A stretch of DNA of 64,000 nucleotides, from assembly GCA_016758965.1 (NCBI GenBank), contig JAEPRB010000066.1:111725-175724 (forward strand), written 5' to 3'. Both the position numbers and the translations under genes were made by a program. The notes under the pieces were generated by a model. The model was given only the letters and a program-made list of their open reading frames with translations, searched no databases and had not been told where the DNA came from. Every line of letters starts with the position of its first letter. Within the stretch, counting starts at the first letter, position 1. Below, in pieces: positions 24,293-37,342 of the stretch. Source of the DNA: Circinella minor (Eukaryota > Mucoromycota > Mucoromycetes > Mucorales > Lichtheimiaceae).

Positions 24293-24998
24293 TTACAGTA
24301 AACCAACGTCGCCGACTATAATAGTTTTAGGTACCATTTTGGGGTAAATGTAATAATTACGATGAGTTACATTGTCAGTTATCGATACAGTGGTCAATGG
24401 CATGCTTAAAATACCAGTATGGCTTCTGATTGCTTCCACTTCAACAACGTAACGTTTACCACCAGTATGACCTATCATGTATTATGGGCCACACGGACAA
24501 CCAGCACTATTAAGATCCACGCCATTAAGAATGCCTACAAAACACAACATTTGTTTTTTGCCTACCAATGAAAATAAATGGTTAAATCTATTATCTACTC
24601 TTTTAGCAAACATGTTCTACTTTGCCATTATATTCATGCACAAAGTACATGATAACTTCCCCAAAAAATGTCTGGACTTGCAGATCCACTGGAGCATTGC
24701 GCCTGGCTTTTTTTATGTCCACTTCTATATCTATCTTAACAAAATGACATAGTTTATCCGTCTTCCTCTTCGTCTTAATTGCATCATACACTGTTTCATT
24801 CATATGAAGTCTTCGCCCTATTATAATTTGGTCAGTAATATCATCATAATTGATGATATGGTTAGGGAGCTTTCGTCTCCAAAATTTCACCAGATAATGT
24901 CTTAAGTTGACATCAATGTAATTGTCAACACTACTTTCAAAATAATTCCACAGCTGTGTACTACCATTCCCTTCATAATTGCAATTGATTGAGTACAC
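24293..24998 (-). pseudogene. CACTA (Tnp2) transposase relic, C-terminal region
   Basis: Two adjoining open stretches (24603-24998 and 24293-24478) align in order with the C-terminal region of the other transposases in this window. Matching blocks include LWNYFESSVDNYIDVNLRHYL, the basic IIGRRLHMN block, FFGEVIMYFVHEY and the closing YYIYPKMVPKTIIVGDVGLL (compare IVWPEMYGLDNKELGLLSDLY at 41.6 kb). It is a diverged subfamily without an N-terminal catalytic part, so it is a dead fragment. Confidence 0.6.
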
Positions 24999-25689
24999 TG
25001 TTGCTGGTTGTTATTCATTATCTACAGTGCTTGTCTAGATCAATTCTGTTTATTTAAAAATAATTGTTTTTATTTTTTTAAAATGTTTTATAAAATCATG
25101 TGACAATTTAATAATTTATTAGAATATAAAATAAATAAGCAAAATATTAAAAATTGTAGATTTTTTTTTCATTTTTTTAAATGATAAGATATTATGCCAA
25201 GACATATCAATTAATCACATGACTTTCAACCTATAAGTATTGTTTAGCATAATAAAACCTAAAGTATTTGTTCACAAATGAAAAACTTAAAATTTAAATT
25301 AAAATAAAATAAGGTTTTAGTATTTACAAGTGAAATACACCATATTATTGTAAAATATTCACCATGAAAAATTCTTGGGACATTTGGGACATTTGGGACA
25401 AAAGTTTTGACAAAAAAGGAAAAGGAGTCTAAATATTTTTTTTTATTTTTTGTAATGACGGAAAGTCAAATTTATTGAAGTTGATGAAGTTGTACATTTT
25501 GGATAAAAAAAGAAAAGGGGTTTAAAAAAAGTTTTTTAGAGGACAGATGGTCAAAAATTATTGAAATTGGAGGGTGTCGAGTTCTACTTTGGCACATTTT
25601 GGCACAAAAGTTTTGATAAAAAAAGAAAGGGGGTTTAAAAAAATTGTAGAGGAGGAAGGTCAAATGTAAAAAGCTTTTGAGAGTGGAGT
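24999..25689. repeat. Degenerate direct repeats, probable subterminal region of a dead CACTA
   Basis: Contains at least three imperfect copies of a unit built from TTTTGGCACAAAAGTTTTGA followed by a run such as AAAAAAAGAAAGGGGTTTAA (around 25385-25440, 25490-25530 and 25595-25650), plus a short GACATTTGG triplication near 25378. It sits between two transposase relics, which fits a worn subterminal repeat array. No gene. Confidence 0.4.
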
Positions 25690-26952
25690 CTAAATATTGT
25701 TGATATCACCCAGCTGAATGTCACCTAGTATCATTTCAGGGAAAACCAAATAATACTGGCCATCATGCAATGAGGATTTAAGCAATCCAGCATTGGTCTT
25801 TATATTGTTCACGTGCGTTACATAAAGCTTGTTAGAATTACTTGTATTGCTGCTTGTCCAAAAACCAAATGGGACGCCCTTTTTTGTTCCTCGTGTACCA
25901 TATTCCATCATCCTAATGTTGCCATAAACTTTCACCAAACATAGGGGATGCTCAATGCCTAAAATTATAAAAAAGGTAAGTAATCTATTTATATATGTGT
26001 ATATTTTACATTTACTGGTATGAAATCGTACCCTCATAGGTGTGTGTGAAAAACAGCAATAGATCTCCAAAGAACATTCCCGAACCAGATGTAGCTGGCA
26101 TTATCAATTTAACCAAAGTATCCAGTTTTTTTGCTGTGCTTGGGTATTCTTGGCAACGGAATATGATATCACCTTTTAGCAATTGTTTTCCAATGCGAAT
26201 GCTGTTGTCTAGGACACTGTGAAGTACTCGGTCATCGCGAAACTGGTAATGCCAATAATTTGTCAAGTATTCAATAAGATTATATTTTGCATTATAGTCA
26301 GTGACACTTGCTACATGGTGGTTCCATACAATTATTTCTTCGTATTCTTCATCTTCATTAGGTATGACATACTGGTTCTCTGGGAGCTCTTCTATAGGAT
26401 CATTGCTCTTATACACGCGCTCAAAGTTACACATGAGTAGTTGATGTTTGATGGTTTTCGCAGCATTGGCTCCAGGTCAGACACATAGTTTTATGTGACA
26501 TTTGAAAAATCCTATATTGTGCAAAAAGATGGTAAGTAAATATTCAATAGTGTAGCAATGGGATATTTAGTAATAATATACTAACTGATTGTGCGCTCTG
26601 CCGATCGAGTACTATAACCTCTCAAAGGGCCCAGTTTTTCGATAATTTCAGTGAAGTGACGAAGTAGATAGAAATTCACCGTATATAAATTATGGTCCAT
26701 ATTATTCTTCATGTGTAGGTACCAGAGATTCAAGTGTCTAAAATATATAATTAAAGTATTGATTAATTTTTTTTATCGAAGTTAAATAAACAAAATAGAA
26801 AAATTTATACTTACTTTTTTATATTAGAATGGTCTTTTCTGTCAATCTCCCATTGTAGGGACAAGGTACATCATATTACAAGAGACATGAGGGCTTGTAC
26901 TTGCTCAGCATTTCGACCGTACTCCTCTACTAGTTGTTCGAATACAAGTGTT
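25690..26952 (-). pseudogene. CACTA (Tnp2) transposase relic truncated at the end of element 1
   Basis: Reading down the minus strand: TLVFEQLVEEYGRNAEQ, an in-frame stop, CTLSLQWEIDR, an exon NLYTVNFYLLRHFTEI ending in RSAERTIS, then FFGDLLLFFTHTYEG, VKVYGNIRMMEYGTRG and the end LKSSLHDGQYYLVFPEMILGD. This is the same order as the element 1 transposase at 31.5-38.5 kb. The copy stops abruptly at 26952, exactly where the CACCATGG end of element 1 begins, so element 1 or a rearrangement removed its 5' part. Confidence 0.65.
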
Positions 26953-27187
26953 CACCATGGGAAATTTTCACGAGGTTTGCAAGGTTCGCAAGGTTTACGG
27001 GATAGAAGTACAACTCAGTGCAGCAATCTTCTTAATTTAGACATTTGTGCTCCCAAATGTAACCCAATGAAGTATTAGTCTATTTATATCACAATCACTT
27101 CTATAACCAATAATACAATCCAAATAAACATCTAATACTGTCAATAATACAAATAGTATATTTAAAAAAAAGAAATTTTTATTATTT

Positions 27188-28689
27188 TTACCAACGATTT
27201 GTTGGAACAATGGCATTTGTTTTACTTCTTTGCCGTTTTGAAGAAGATGTGGTGGAGGAGGGAGAAGGGGAAAGACCAGAGTTCCCTTGTGGTTGCTTAG
27301 GATACCAATTATCCTGCATAAGGGTAACCGGATCTGAGGTAGAAGGAGTGGCAGAGGCGGAAGGAGCAGAAGTGACAGAGAAGGACAGAATGGAAAATGA
27401 AGGGAGGTGATGGTCTTGGGAGATTGTGGTGGGGGTTCTTGATGTAGTCGCAGCAGCAGACAAACTATATAAAGATCATGATCAGAGTTCATGGAATAAA
27501 ATGAGTAATCTAAATTGTTATTTTGCTTACCTGACATTTGCTGCTGTGCTGCTGTGCTGGTGTCATCTTCATCTTCATCATTAAAAAAAGTCCTAATATT
27601 ATTAATACAGTTTATTTATCAACCATCCACATTTAACTTACAAAGGCATGATGGCCGATGATCCACCCTCACTCGCTGTATCCATGTAGCTTCTATAATA
27701 TTAAAAAAGAAAAAAACTTGTGAGAACACACACACACATATATATATATATACAGTATTTAATTTATTGCCCATTAGTTATTGGAACATACCCTGAATAC
27801 ATGGATACCACGCGTGTAGGGGCGCGTCTTTTATCTCTATAGTAAATTTAGTGTAAATCGTCAATATTCTTGTTAAGCTATACTTATATTTATATATATA
27901 CTGTATATATTCCACTACATACCTTTGAGAAGTACTAATGTACTTCTCAAAAAGATGATACACCAAATAGAGTGACACCCAATTTTTCTCACACATGTCA
28001 ATTGGGATGTCATCTAAACAACGCTTTAAGAAGACAGAGATATCCGTCGCCAACTTATCTCTGGCTGCTTCAGTGAACCTATGGAGCGTGATATTCTTCT
28101 TGTTGGGACGGGCATCCCAAACAGCCAGAAGTCTGTTGCGGAAAACTTCTGTTATCTTAATCATCGAGTCCATCATGGCTTCTTTGTTTGAACTGGTCAG
28201 CTGAGAGACCTTGCCGATGAAATGCTTTCTGATGTGGCCTTGCGTAATCTTACTGACATCTGGCTTGCAGATTATGCCCGCCGCAGGAATTCGATAATCA
28301 GCAAGTCGTTTATAAAGTTCGTCGTCTTGGGAAACGTCCAACAAGGGGTCCTCCTACACAAAACGCTGTTGTAGATGGTGTTGTTGTTGCTGCATAACAA
28401 CTAGGTTTTGTGCAGACTGTTCTGCTTCGATGCGTGCAACAGATGACTCAATGTGCGTCACCTTATTATCAAGGTTAGTCATTCAGCTGCGCATTTCTTA
28501 CATGAATCTATACCAATCGGGTGGAGGAGGAGCATACTGCGGATATGCTGATTGATAGGATGCTCGCTACGCCTGGAGGTATTGCTGCAGCTGTTGAGGA
28601 AAAGGTTGTTGTTGTTGGAGAGGTTGTTGAAGAGGTTGTTGTTCTTGGGAAGGTCATTGTTGTTGATGAGATTGTTGTTGTGCGTTCAT
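27188..28689 (-). pseudogene. Element 1 accessory gene (Gln-rich / acidic / Ser-rich protein), decayed
   Basis: Exons about 27923..28689, 27642..27692, 27531..27592 and a last exon around 27188..27465. The N-terminus is a Gln/Pro-rich stretch, then a helical segment (NKVTHIESSVARIEAEQ), a conserved-looking domain of about 140 residues (LYKRLADYRIPAAGIICKP ... VYHLFEKYIS), an acidic exon (NDEDEDDTS), and a Ser/Thr-rich tail ending with a basic KRQR. The first exon holds five in-frame stops between 28340 and 28660; each becomes Gln or Arg if a single T is returned to C. The last exon is one frame off. The layout parallels the accessory gene of element 3, but sequence similarity is weak. It does not resemble a known domain. 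Confidence 0.5.
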
Positions 28690-28883
28690 TGTGAATTGCG
28701 AATTAGTTGAAAAAGATTAAACAAAAGAAAAAAATTTAATCCAGGTCATCACGTAAATGTTGCACAGAGCGTAGTTACAAAATCGTCAAGCACAGGATAT
28801 AAAGGAGTATAAAAAGATGTTCAGTGAGAATTGCTTTTTGAAAAATAGTTTAATAATTTTATTCTTTACTTTACCACCATATC
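28690..28883. promoter_or_regulatory. Shared divergent promoter region of element 1
   Basis: A 194-bp AT-rich gap between the start codons of the accessory gene (minus) and the transposase (plus). By position it should drive both. No motif was recognised. Confidence 0.35.
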
Positions 28884-28983
28884 ATGCCCAGAGCTATCCT
28901 TATTCGTTGTGATAAATGCAAATTGTATTGGAAAAAAACAGTGTTCCAACAACATTATAGTACTTATGGTAACATATTATTCC

Positions 28984-29396
28984 TGAGATAAATACGAGTA
29001 GTAAAATAGAAAGATGGGACTAAAGTAAATATAGTTGAGAATCTGTTTATTCCTGAAATAAAATAACTACTCTTTTATATCTTTTCTAAATTATGTAACT
29101 ATCTTATTTTATCCAATCATGGCTAAACTATGTTTTATACGAATGGATGATAGGACCTATTATATTTGTTCTATTATAAATATTAATTCTAGATCATTCT
29201 CTGAAACCGTTTATGACAGTTATTATTAATCTCATTCTTTCTTTGATTTTCCTTTATTATCCGGGTTAATAATAAGAACGAATCAAAATAAATAATAGTG
29301 TTTAATTGGTTATATCTTTTATCCTTGACGGAATGATGTTTGACCGATTATTCATGAATGGATGGAATATATGTGTTATTATGGTGGTTCACCACA
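28984..29396. mobile_element. Solo LTR, family B, with 5-bp target duplication
   Basis: 413 bp starting TGAGATAAATACGAGTAG and ending GTGGTTCACCACA, flanked by ATTCC on both sides (28979-28983 and 29397-29401). A near-identical copy of the same length lies at 43284-43696. It sits inside intron 1 of the element 1 transposase, 15 bp after the splice donor. The reconstructed intron without it is 88 bp. Confidence 0.9.
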
Positions 29397-32131
29397 ATTC
29401 CTACTTATAAAAAAGCCAAAATCAATTAGTACTGAAAAGATTCTAAACATTGTCTTACCTTTAATTAATATCAGATCCTAATGCTTTCCAAGCTCTGTCA
29501 AGAAATAACGTCATTGATCCTGAAGTTTTGCCCGAAGCTCCTGCCACTACCACAGTCAATCCATTCATTGTATCTGGTTCTGAGGACTTTTCCATGGATT
29601 ATAATACTGAACAAGTTCATAGATCAATTAGTTCATTCGAAGGCGACTTTAACGATTTTGATTTTGATGATAGCAGTAATGGTGTTCAAGAGTATGAACA
29701 AAGAACAGACATTGATAAAGATAATGATAACATGACTGATGACAATTACATGGATGATGATGATGAACCGGGACCATCCGATCTTCATAAAGTAAGTGAT
29801 GGTAATGAAGATGAGGAGTCTATGAACGAATATGTTGACCCTTGGGATAAAGAACCTCCGTTGCCTACGAATGTCCCCATTGTCGAAAACGTGTATCATT
29901 TTACCAAACTCCCAAAGCATGAGCAAAAGAGCTACGAATTGTATTCATGGATACAGCAATTTAACATCAGCTGCGAAGCCTATGTTACTTTACTTGCAAT
30001 GTTGAACAAGTGGATTATGAAAGAAGGTTCTGGTAAGTACAAATTGCATTATATTTATCTATATAAATATGATCTACTTTATTTTTATTAATGGGAGTTT
30101 CAGAAAATGTACCTTTATATTCACCAGCCAAGAGCGAGGCACGCCTCGAATGCATGTTCAACAATGTTAAGGAGACTAAGTATCGTATATGCCCTAAACA
30201 TTGTCGACTTTTCCCCATGAACTCAACGGATCCTTGCAAGTGTAATGCTTCGCAATTCAAACAAAATGGAAACCCGATCGAAACCATGTCCTATTTCCCA
30301 CTATCAAGGCAATTGGAAATGTTTATTGCAGATACCGATATTCGTGAATCTATATATGAAAAGATAAACTACGAAGCTGAACCAGGAATGTTAACTGATA
30401 TATTTGACGGCTCTATTTATCAAAAACTCAAACCAACTCTTTTTCCAAACCAGTTACCTACTAATATTGATCTTGCTGTATCCTTGTTTGTGGATGGGTT
30501 TACTCCATTCAAAGGAGGAAATTCCCACTTAACAATTGTTCACTTGGTTTTTCTGTCGCTCCCTCCACTTGAAAGGCTATTACTTTTCCATATTCAAGTA
30601 TATACTGTTATTTTTATACTCTTTCACAATTACTTACCCGATATTTTATTACCATCAAATAGATACAAGGCGCAAAACATAATACAAGTCATCATCATAC
30701 CTGCAGACCATACTGGTAATATTTACAGTTTTCTTTGCCCGTTGATAAATAAGTTGCGTGTTCTTGAGGACGCTGGAATGATAGTTGATTGTGCAGGCGG
30801 GCCAATCAATGTCAAAGTACATTACTTACTTGTGTCAGGTGATATCATCGGCGTTCAAGAGTTGATTCATTACTCAGGTTGTATGTCGTCGTATGGTTGC
30901 CGCCAATGCCGAATAACTACAGTTCGAGAAATTAGTCCCACAGGTTGAGGGTATAGTAGATACTATACTGGAACAATCACAATGTCTACACCAAGAACGG
31001 ATGAAGAATTTAAAGGGGATGAGAATGTAAGCTTAACATAATACAGTAAAATGATACATAAAGATGATTATTTGTTTTTTGATTACTTACTTTCTTAATA
31101 TCCGGTTACAGATAATTATAATTGATCATATTTTTGAACAAAAAAATAGGAATTTGGTATTAGTAAGGCCACAGATTTTGCCCAACTGAAGTCGTTCCAT
31201 GGTTATTCCTTCTTTGGACTGGATGAGCTCCATCTTATAGGTGCAAATGTTATGAAGAGAATATGGCAAATGGTATCTGGTGATTTTGCTACTGATGTTA
31301 ACACGACCATCCTACTACCCAAGCAAGCATGTTCAGCTATCGGGAGTGCTATAACTGAATCATCTGCAACAATACCATCTGCTATATTTGAAGGAAGCTT
31401 TAGAGGTAATTAATGAACATAGTTTATGATGAAAACTTATTTATTTATATAAATATTAACATACCACTCATACATTTAGATGTGTACCAGAAAGCTGGGC
31501 TGATGCGATCTGTTGATTGGATCATGTTCTTGCAAGCAGTGGTCCCCACTTTGGTATTCGAACGGCTTGTAGAAGAATACATGTCTTCGGCTGAGCAAGT
31601 GGATGCAATAATGTCCCTTGTGATCGGATGTACACTCGCTCTCCAATGGAATATTGACCAGAATAATCTTGCGAAGATCAACACGTAAGTCCATACTAAT
31701 CAAACTATCTAAGCCTATCTATAACTAACAATTAAACCACTACTATAGGAATCTCCATACTTGGCATCTCCATATGAAGGATAAAGTCAGCACCAACATG
31801 TATAATGTCAATTTCCAATATCTTCGCCATATACATGACATATGTTTGAAACTGGACCCACTACGAAGTTATAGCATACGTTCTGCTGAACGTGCAATTG
31901 GTACGTTAACACCTTATTAGAGACGTAGTCGAGTAACGCGCGCGGCAATTCACACCTCTTTTTATACCTTTTTTCTATTTTTCCAATTTCCTTTTTAATA
32001 ATAAAGCCGCATTGTCATCAAACAAAAAAGAAAAAGCAATCAAAAACGTGTTTACACACAACAAATTAAACAACAGTATCACCACACTATCCCCAGGACA
32101 ATGAGTTTAAAAATCACGTACCACCAACACC

Positions 32132-33412
32132 ATGGTGTTACACGCTTCTAAAATTCTTGGCAACAACAAAACAAGATTTGTAGACAGTAACACAGAAATG
32201 TACGACGACAATCAGCAAACACATAAACCCAACAGCTTCACAGAAAACCAACACAATCCAACAGAAACTGACAATAGCCAATTTGGATTGAGCAATTTTA
32301 GTTCTCTTATCTCATTTCCCTCACAAGATAAACTGGATCTTAGCAATGCTCCACCATGGGCTCATATTCTCGATCGTCGCCAAAAAGAAATGGCCCAAAC
32401 GATGGCAGCACAAGAAACAGAGCTTAAAAGTCAACAAGGAAAACTAAAACTGTTTCAAAAGCTTATTGATGAGAACCATGCACTCAAATCTCAACTTGCC
32501 GAAGCTAATGCACAGATCCGAACGCTCAAATCCCAGCAACAACTAAATGTTACACCCGAGGATACCGCAAACAACCTTCCCGATCAAGACATTCTTCTCA
32601 CAGGTACATGTGAATCTCAACATGCTCTGTCTACCGAAGAATGGGAAAAACGTAAACTTGAAATCAAAACAAAAAAAAATTTACAACAGAAAAATGATGA
32701 AGCACAGCAATTAAAACAATTTCACCAACTTGACCAGCACCAAATGCAACGTAACCAACGATCAAAAGCTACACCAACTTCATATGTCAAGATAACAGGC
32801 AAAAATCTTCCAGCAAAGAAAAAAACAATTTCTCAACCACCAACTGAAAAAATGATCAACTGGGCACACCATCTTTTAACACCAGCAACAGATAATACCA
32901 CATATACGTTTGTCTATATGGGATCTCCGCGTCGAACACTACACAGTGAAATTCGCAAGGCTCTTCGTTTAGTTGGAATAGCACAAGAACGGGTTATCGA
33001 CATTCAATTCCCAGCTCATGGTGTTGTTGGGTTACTAATTCATTCATCATATGAAAAAGAACTCCGTGACCTACTTCACCAAGCAAAGTTATCACCTAAA
33101 GATGATTTCAACCCCATCTCAGCTACTACTATTGGTGACCCAACTCTCTTAACTAATTTGACCAAAGTCGAACGGGCAAAAGAAGCAAAAACAATTTATC
33201 AAGAAAGAATGTTCACCATGTGCTCACGTATGCCAAAAAAGCACCTTGGCATAGCAATTCTTAGACACTTTACTTCCTTACCATCTAACGATACTCACTA
33301 CATCAATACGGAATACTGGACCAGATTCCAAGAAAAGCATCCAAAACCAACTTCTCGCCATTTGTTGTATCCAACACATATTATTCATAAAGATAATTAT
33401 TTGTCATTTTAA
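32132..33412 (+). pseudogene. LINE copy 1 ORF1 (RNA-binding/coiled-coil protein), 3' end replaced by LTR
   Basis: 426 residues as read. The N-terminus is Asn/Gln-rich, residues about 85-140 form a coiled coil (KEMAQTMAAQETELKSQQ...), and the C-terminal half has a beta-alpha pattern resembling an RRM-like fold (TYTFVYMGSPRRTLHSEIRK, RVIDIQFPAHGVVGLLIHS). LINE ORF1 proteins coat the RNA and bring it back to the nucleus. A solo LTR inserted at 33363 supplies the last ~17 residues. After removing the LTR the frame meets one TAA and then runs to a stop that overlaps the ORF2 start (TAATG at about 33891), a typical reinitiation layout. Confidence 0.75.
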
Positions 33413-33793
33413 TTATTAAAGTACAGCGTATCTTTAATTATGCTTTGCTGACATTTCGTGTACTTCCCTATTTGGACCATGATTTGTAAGAACACAGAAG
33501 TCCGTCTTCTATAATGATAACAGATAACAGCTGCATAGATATATCATATCGTCAACCGCTCAAAGTCTAATCTTAATATCATTAATCGTATATTCATAAT
33601 TCACACGGCCATGACAAATTTAAATCTTACGTATAGCTATATACACATATCAATATATATCTCACCGATAATAAGATTCATATAAATAGAGATAATATTT
33701 TATTTTAATAAACTTCAGTTCAATTATTGTTCTTTCGGGTCTCGTTGACTTTTTAACGTCTCTTTATTTTTATTATATTTGATTGATATAACA
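33363..33793 (-). mobile_element. Solo LTR, family A, inside LINE copy 1
   Basis: 431 bp in reverse orientation, TGTTGTATCCAACACATATT to TTTGATTGATATAACA, flanked by CCATT on both sides (33358-33362 and 33794-33798). It splits the 3' end of LINE ORF1, so it arrived after the LINE. Confidence 0.92.
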
Positions 33794-33892
33794 CCATTCA
33801 TAACAAATTAACACCATTTCACAAGCACGAAACATATTATCATCTAGCCCAGATGATAAGAACGGGGAAACGGAACACATGGAGGAAGAATA

Positions 33893-36800
33893 ATGGTAGA
33901 CCATCTACAGATTGGTCTATTAAATGCAACTGGTGTAGAAAAATTACCAGATGATATTATAGAATTCTGTAACAACAACAACATTGACCTTATACTTATT
34001 ACAGAAACATTTCTAGTTCGCGGGCGACTCTATACTGACTGGCATCAGTATCACAACTATGCAATCCAACCTAATCCAAAAAAGAGAGGACAAGGTGGTA
34101 TATCATTACTTGTATGCCCTACTCTTAATATTCATATTCATCACCTCCCGAACATCAATGGCTTCACCTTATTTTTCCGAATCGGCCTATATACTTTTCA
34201 TGGGCTATACTTACCTCCACCTCCAACACTTAACAATGATTTGGTAATTGATCTACTGGATCAGCTTACTATCAACGAACATACTATTATCTTAGGTGAT
34301 TTAAACGCCCATTCCAAATTACTCACCGGCGATCATGCCAATAATAACCGTGGTCTTAAAGCACTAGAACCATAGATTAATCAAAAAGGCTTACATGTCT
34401 GGAATGGATCATTAACACGCGCACAACCAACATTTCGAACAATAGCAGGCCACAGCATTATTGATCTTTTTATGTCAATGGAATCCATAATTAATAATCC
34501 AGTTATGGAAATTCATGATATGAATTCACTAGCCACTCACCATCATTTATGTACTTTTTCCTTTTTTCCACAGACACCATGGCAAACACTACCACAGACA
34601 AATTCAACACGGCAACACTGGAAGCTTCAGCGTCTATCTGACCCTGAAGTTCGCCAATTATATATACAAAACTTTGATGATAAAACTGAAAGTATTTCAC
34701 AATTTCTTGACCGGTCTTTCAACAGCTCACATAGCATAGTACATGAGCCAACAATTGAACAAGTGAGTCATGATTTAATTTCAGCAATATACACCTCACT
34801 TGATAACAGCGTCACCCGTAAAAAAGCACGACCAAAAAGTTGGAACAAACATTGGAATAATGAATTACAACAGAAAGCGGATGATAGGAAACGAGCATAT
34901 GGTCAGTGGCGTCAAGCGCCTCGTGACAATATGGTACAAGGCGCAAAGCTCTGGTCAAATTTTATCCAAAAAAGTGAAGAATTCAGCAAAGCATTATCCC
35001 ACACACGGCGTCTTACATGGAAGCAATTTTGCACTAAACTAGGTAATGCTCCTCCTAATGAAGCCAACACAGCAATCAAGCGCATGCGTCACAACCGTCG
35101 TCCTGTTCACCAATTCTCTCATCCTGATGGCCCAAAACAGGCATCTGAAACCATGGTATCACATCTATCAGTAGTTTTTGGAGGCGAACGACAAGAGCCT
35201 CACTCCACAACAAGATCAGGTAAATTTCCTCTACAGAAATATATTGATCATGACACAAATTATGATCCATTTCCTTTTGAAGAAATTGCATTCTATATCA
35301 GCAAAATGGCTCCACGCAAAGCTCCTGGTAATGACCACATTACTGGGACTATGCTTAAACCAATAGCACACCGACTTTCCATAGTCTTAAGCAAGTTTTT
35401 TAAACTCTGCTGGTATTGGTCATACATTCCAATGGCCTGGCGCACCGCACAAGTCATTCCAATCTTCAAAAAAGGTGATCCAACGGTTGCAAGTAACTAT
35501 CATCTGATCAGCCTCACTAGTGTATTTCGGAAATTACTAGAATGCTGCCTACTGCCTAAAATGCTTACATTAATCAATACACTTGATATTTCGCAAGGGG
35601 GATTTCGTCACCATAGAGGCGCACTTGATCAAGCCTTCTCTCTCAATATGCTGATATGACAATACAAAAAGCAACATGACGAACCTTTAATACAAGCATA
35701 TTTGGACATTCGATCCACTTACGATGCTGTAGACCGTGATATCATATGGTCCATCTTACAAAAAAACTTGACAAGTGCTTTATTTCACCTAGTTCGCCAT
35801 ATGTTTGATGATATTCAAATTGCCGTCGTCCTACAAAACTGCCAGTCACGCTATATTTATCCCAAAAGAGGAGTGCTTCAAGGTTCTATCCTTAGCCCTT
35901 TATTATATGCAGTCTTTATCGATACCTTACCTTGCCGACTTAGAATCAATATGTTTATTCGTTGCAATCACGCCTTATATTTGCAATCTACCTTTATCAA
36001 GGGCTCAACAGAAGCATCAGCACAACAGCACCGATCAACCAACGCCAGCACTGGCCAGTCAAGGAACACTCACCTCAGGCGCTCTAATACCATTATCTCT
36101 GCTTTGCTTTATGCAGATGATGTCGCTTTACTCGGCTCACGTCAAGATATGCACAGACTATTAAAAATTGCAGAAAAACATTCCAATGAGCTTGGATTCC
36201 AATGGCACCCTGACAAATGTGCCATTATTGAACCTCCAACCTCCACAGCTTCAACTTACAAACTCTATGGTAAACCAATTCCCAAAGTTCAACAATTTCA
36301 ATATCTTGGCATCCCTTTTGATTTTAATGGCATCAATTCTGATCAACTGGTCAACCAAAGAATTACTAAAGCTACAGGCAATATGGAATTACTTCGACAA
36401 ATGGGTATACATCAATATAGTGTTGGTTTATGGCCAGCTATTCGAGTGTATCGTACATTTGTTAGGCCTGTTTTAGAATATGGATTGGCCATTACAGCAC
36501 TTTCCGCAAAACAAAAAGACAAACTTAATAATGCTCAAAAAAGCTGCATCAAAATGGCTCTTAACCGTAATCGCTCTACTCCCTTTCCAACCATCGTCCC
36601 GCTGGCTTTAGCAGACTTACCATCCATGCAAACAAGAACCTGTATTCTACAGCTGAAATTTGTCACAAGACTTCAAGATTTACCACTTAGCACCATAGCG
36701 CGCTCTATTGAATTGTCCTTCTTAAAAGGGAAAAGTTGCAATAAACAATGGAAACATTTTACATCGAACAACCCATTTTATCAACTTTACAACAAGTTGA

Positions 36801-37342
36801 AAAACGCTAACAACCCACTTAGTAAAACAATAAATCAAAAACGAGATGAAGAGTTCCAGACACATACGAAAAACCGAAAAACAATTCGATGTCTATGTCA
36901 AAAACGAATGATTGACCCGATTCTTTACTTGCCAGCCTTTCCCTGGGACCGTCACTGTTTGATTAAATGGCGAATGCATTGGTTACCATCCTACCCACTC
37001 AAGAACTGTCGCTGTGGTGTAATTGCTGCCAAAAGAGAGCATTATGATTCTTGCCCATTACTATTCACCCTTCTCAACGACCTCAAGAATGCTTTTGGGG
37101 ATATTCCAACATTACCACAAGAACAACAACCACTCGACTACATACTCAATCACCTACCAAGGTCTGAAGTTGGTCTGACTTTAGGTACATGGCAAACGGT
37201 CTGGCCAGCTCTCATACGGGTCATACCTGAAATTGACTACTTGAGTCATCCAAATGACGATTTTGACATGGACGAACCAGCTCCAGAGGATGCTATGGAT
37301 ATCCCCATCTCTTCTCCTACACAATCCCTACATCTAAACTAG
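33893..37342 (+). pseudogene. LINE copy 1 ORF2: APE endonuclease plus reverse transcriptase
   Basis: One reading frame broken only by TAG at 34373-34375 and TGA at 35657-35659. Order: apurinic-type endonuclease (LILITETFL, ILGDLNAHS, SIIDLF), reverse transcriptase with APRKAPGNDHITG, VIPIFKKGDP, GVLQGSILSPLLY and the catalytic YADD at about 36110-36121, then a C-terminal Cys/His knuckle (CRCGVIAAKREHYDSC). Compared with copy 2, the endonuclease SDHH motif reads THHH, so the catalytic Asp is lost. TAG replaces a Trp codon and TGA an Arg codon of the relative. ORF2 would nick the target and copy the RNA by target-primed reverse transcription. This copy is inactive. Confidence 0.88.

Noticed and set aside
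27037..27537. Leu/Pro-rich minus-strand frame as the last exon of the element 1 accessory gene
   Set aside because: The overlapping Ser/Thr-rich frame ends in a KRQR tail like the relatives, so it is the more likely coding frame although a frameshift is needed.
30576..30662. GC-AG intron in the element 1 transposase
   Set aside because: Kept only as a note. The segment is in frame and open, the donor GCTATT is poor, but alignment to element 3 suggests it is not coding; undecided.
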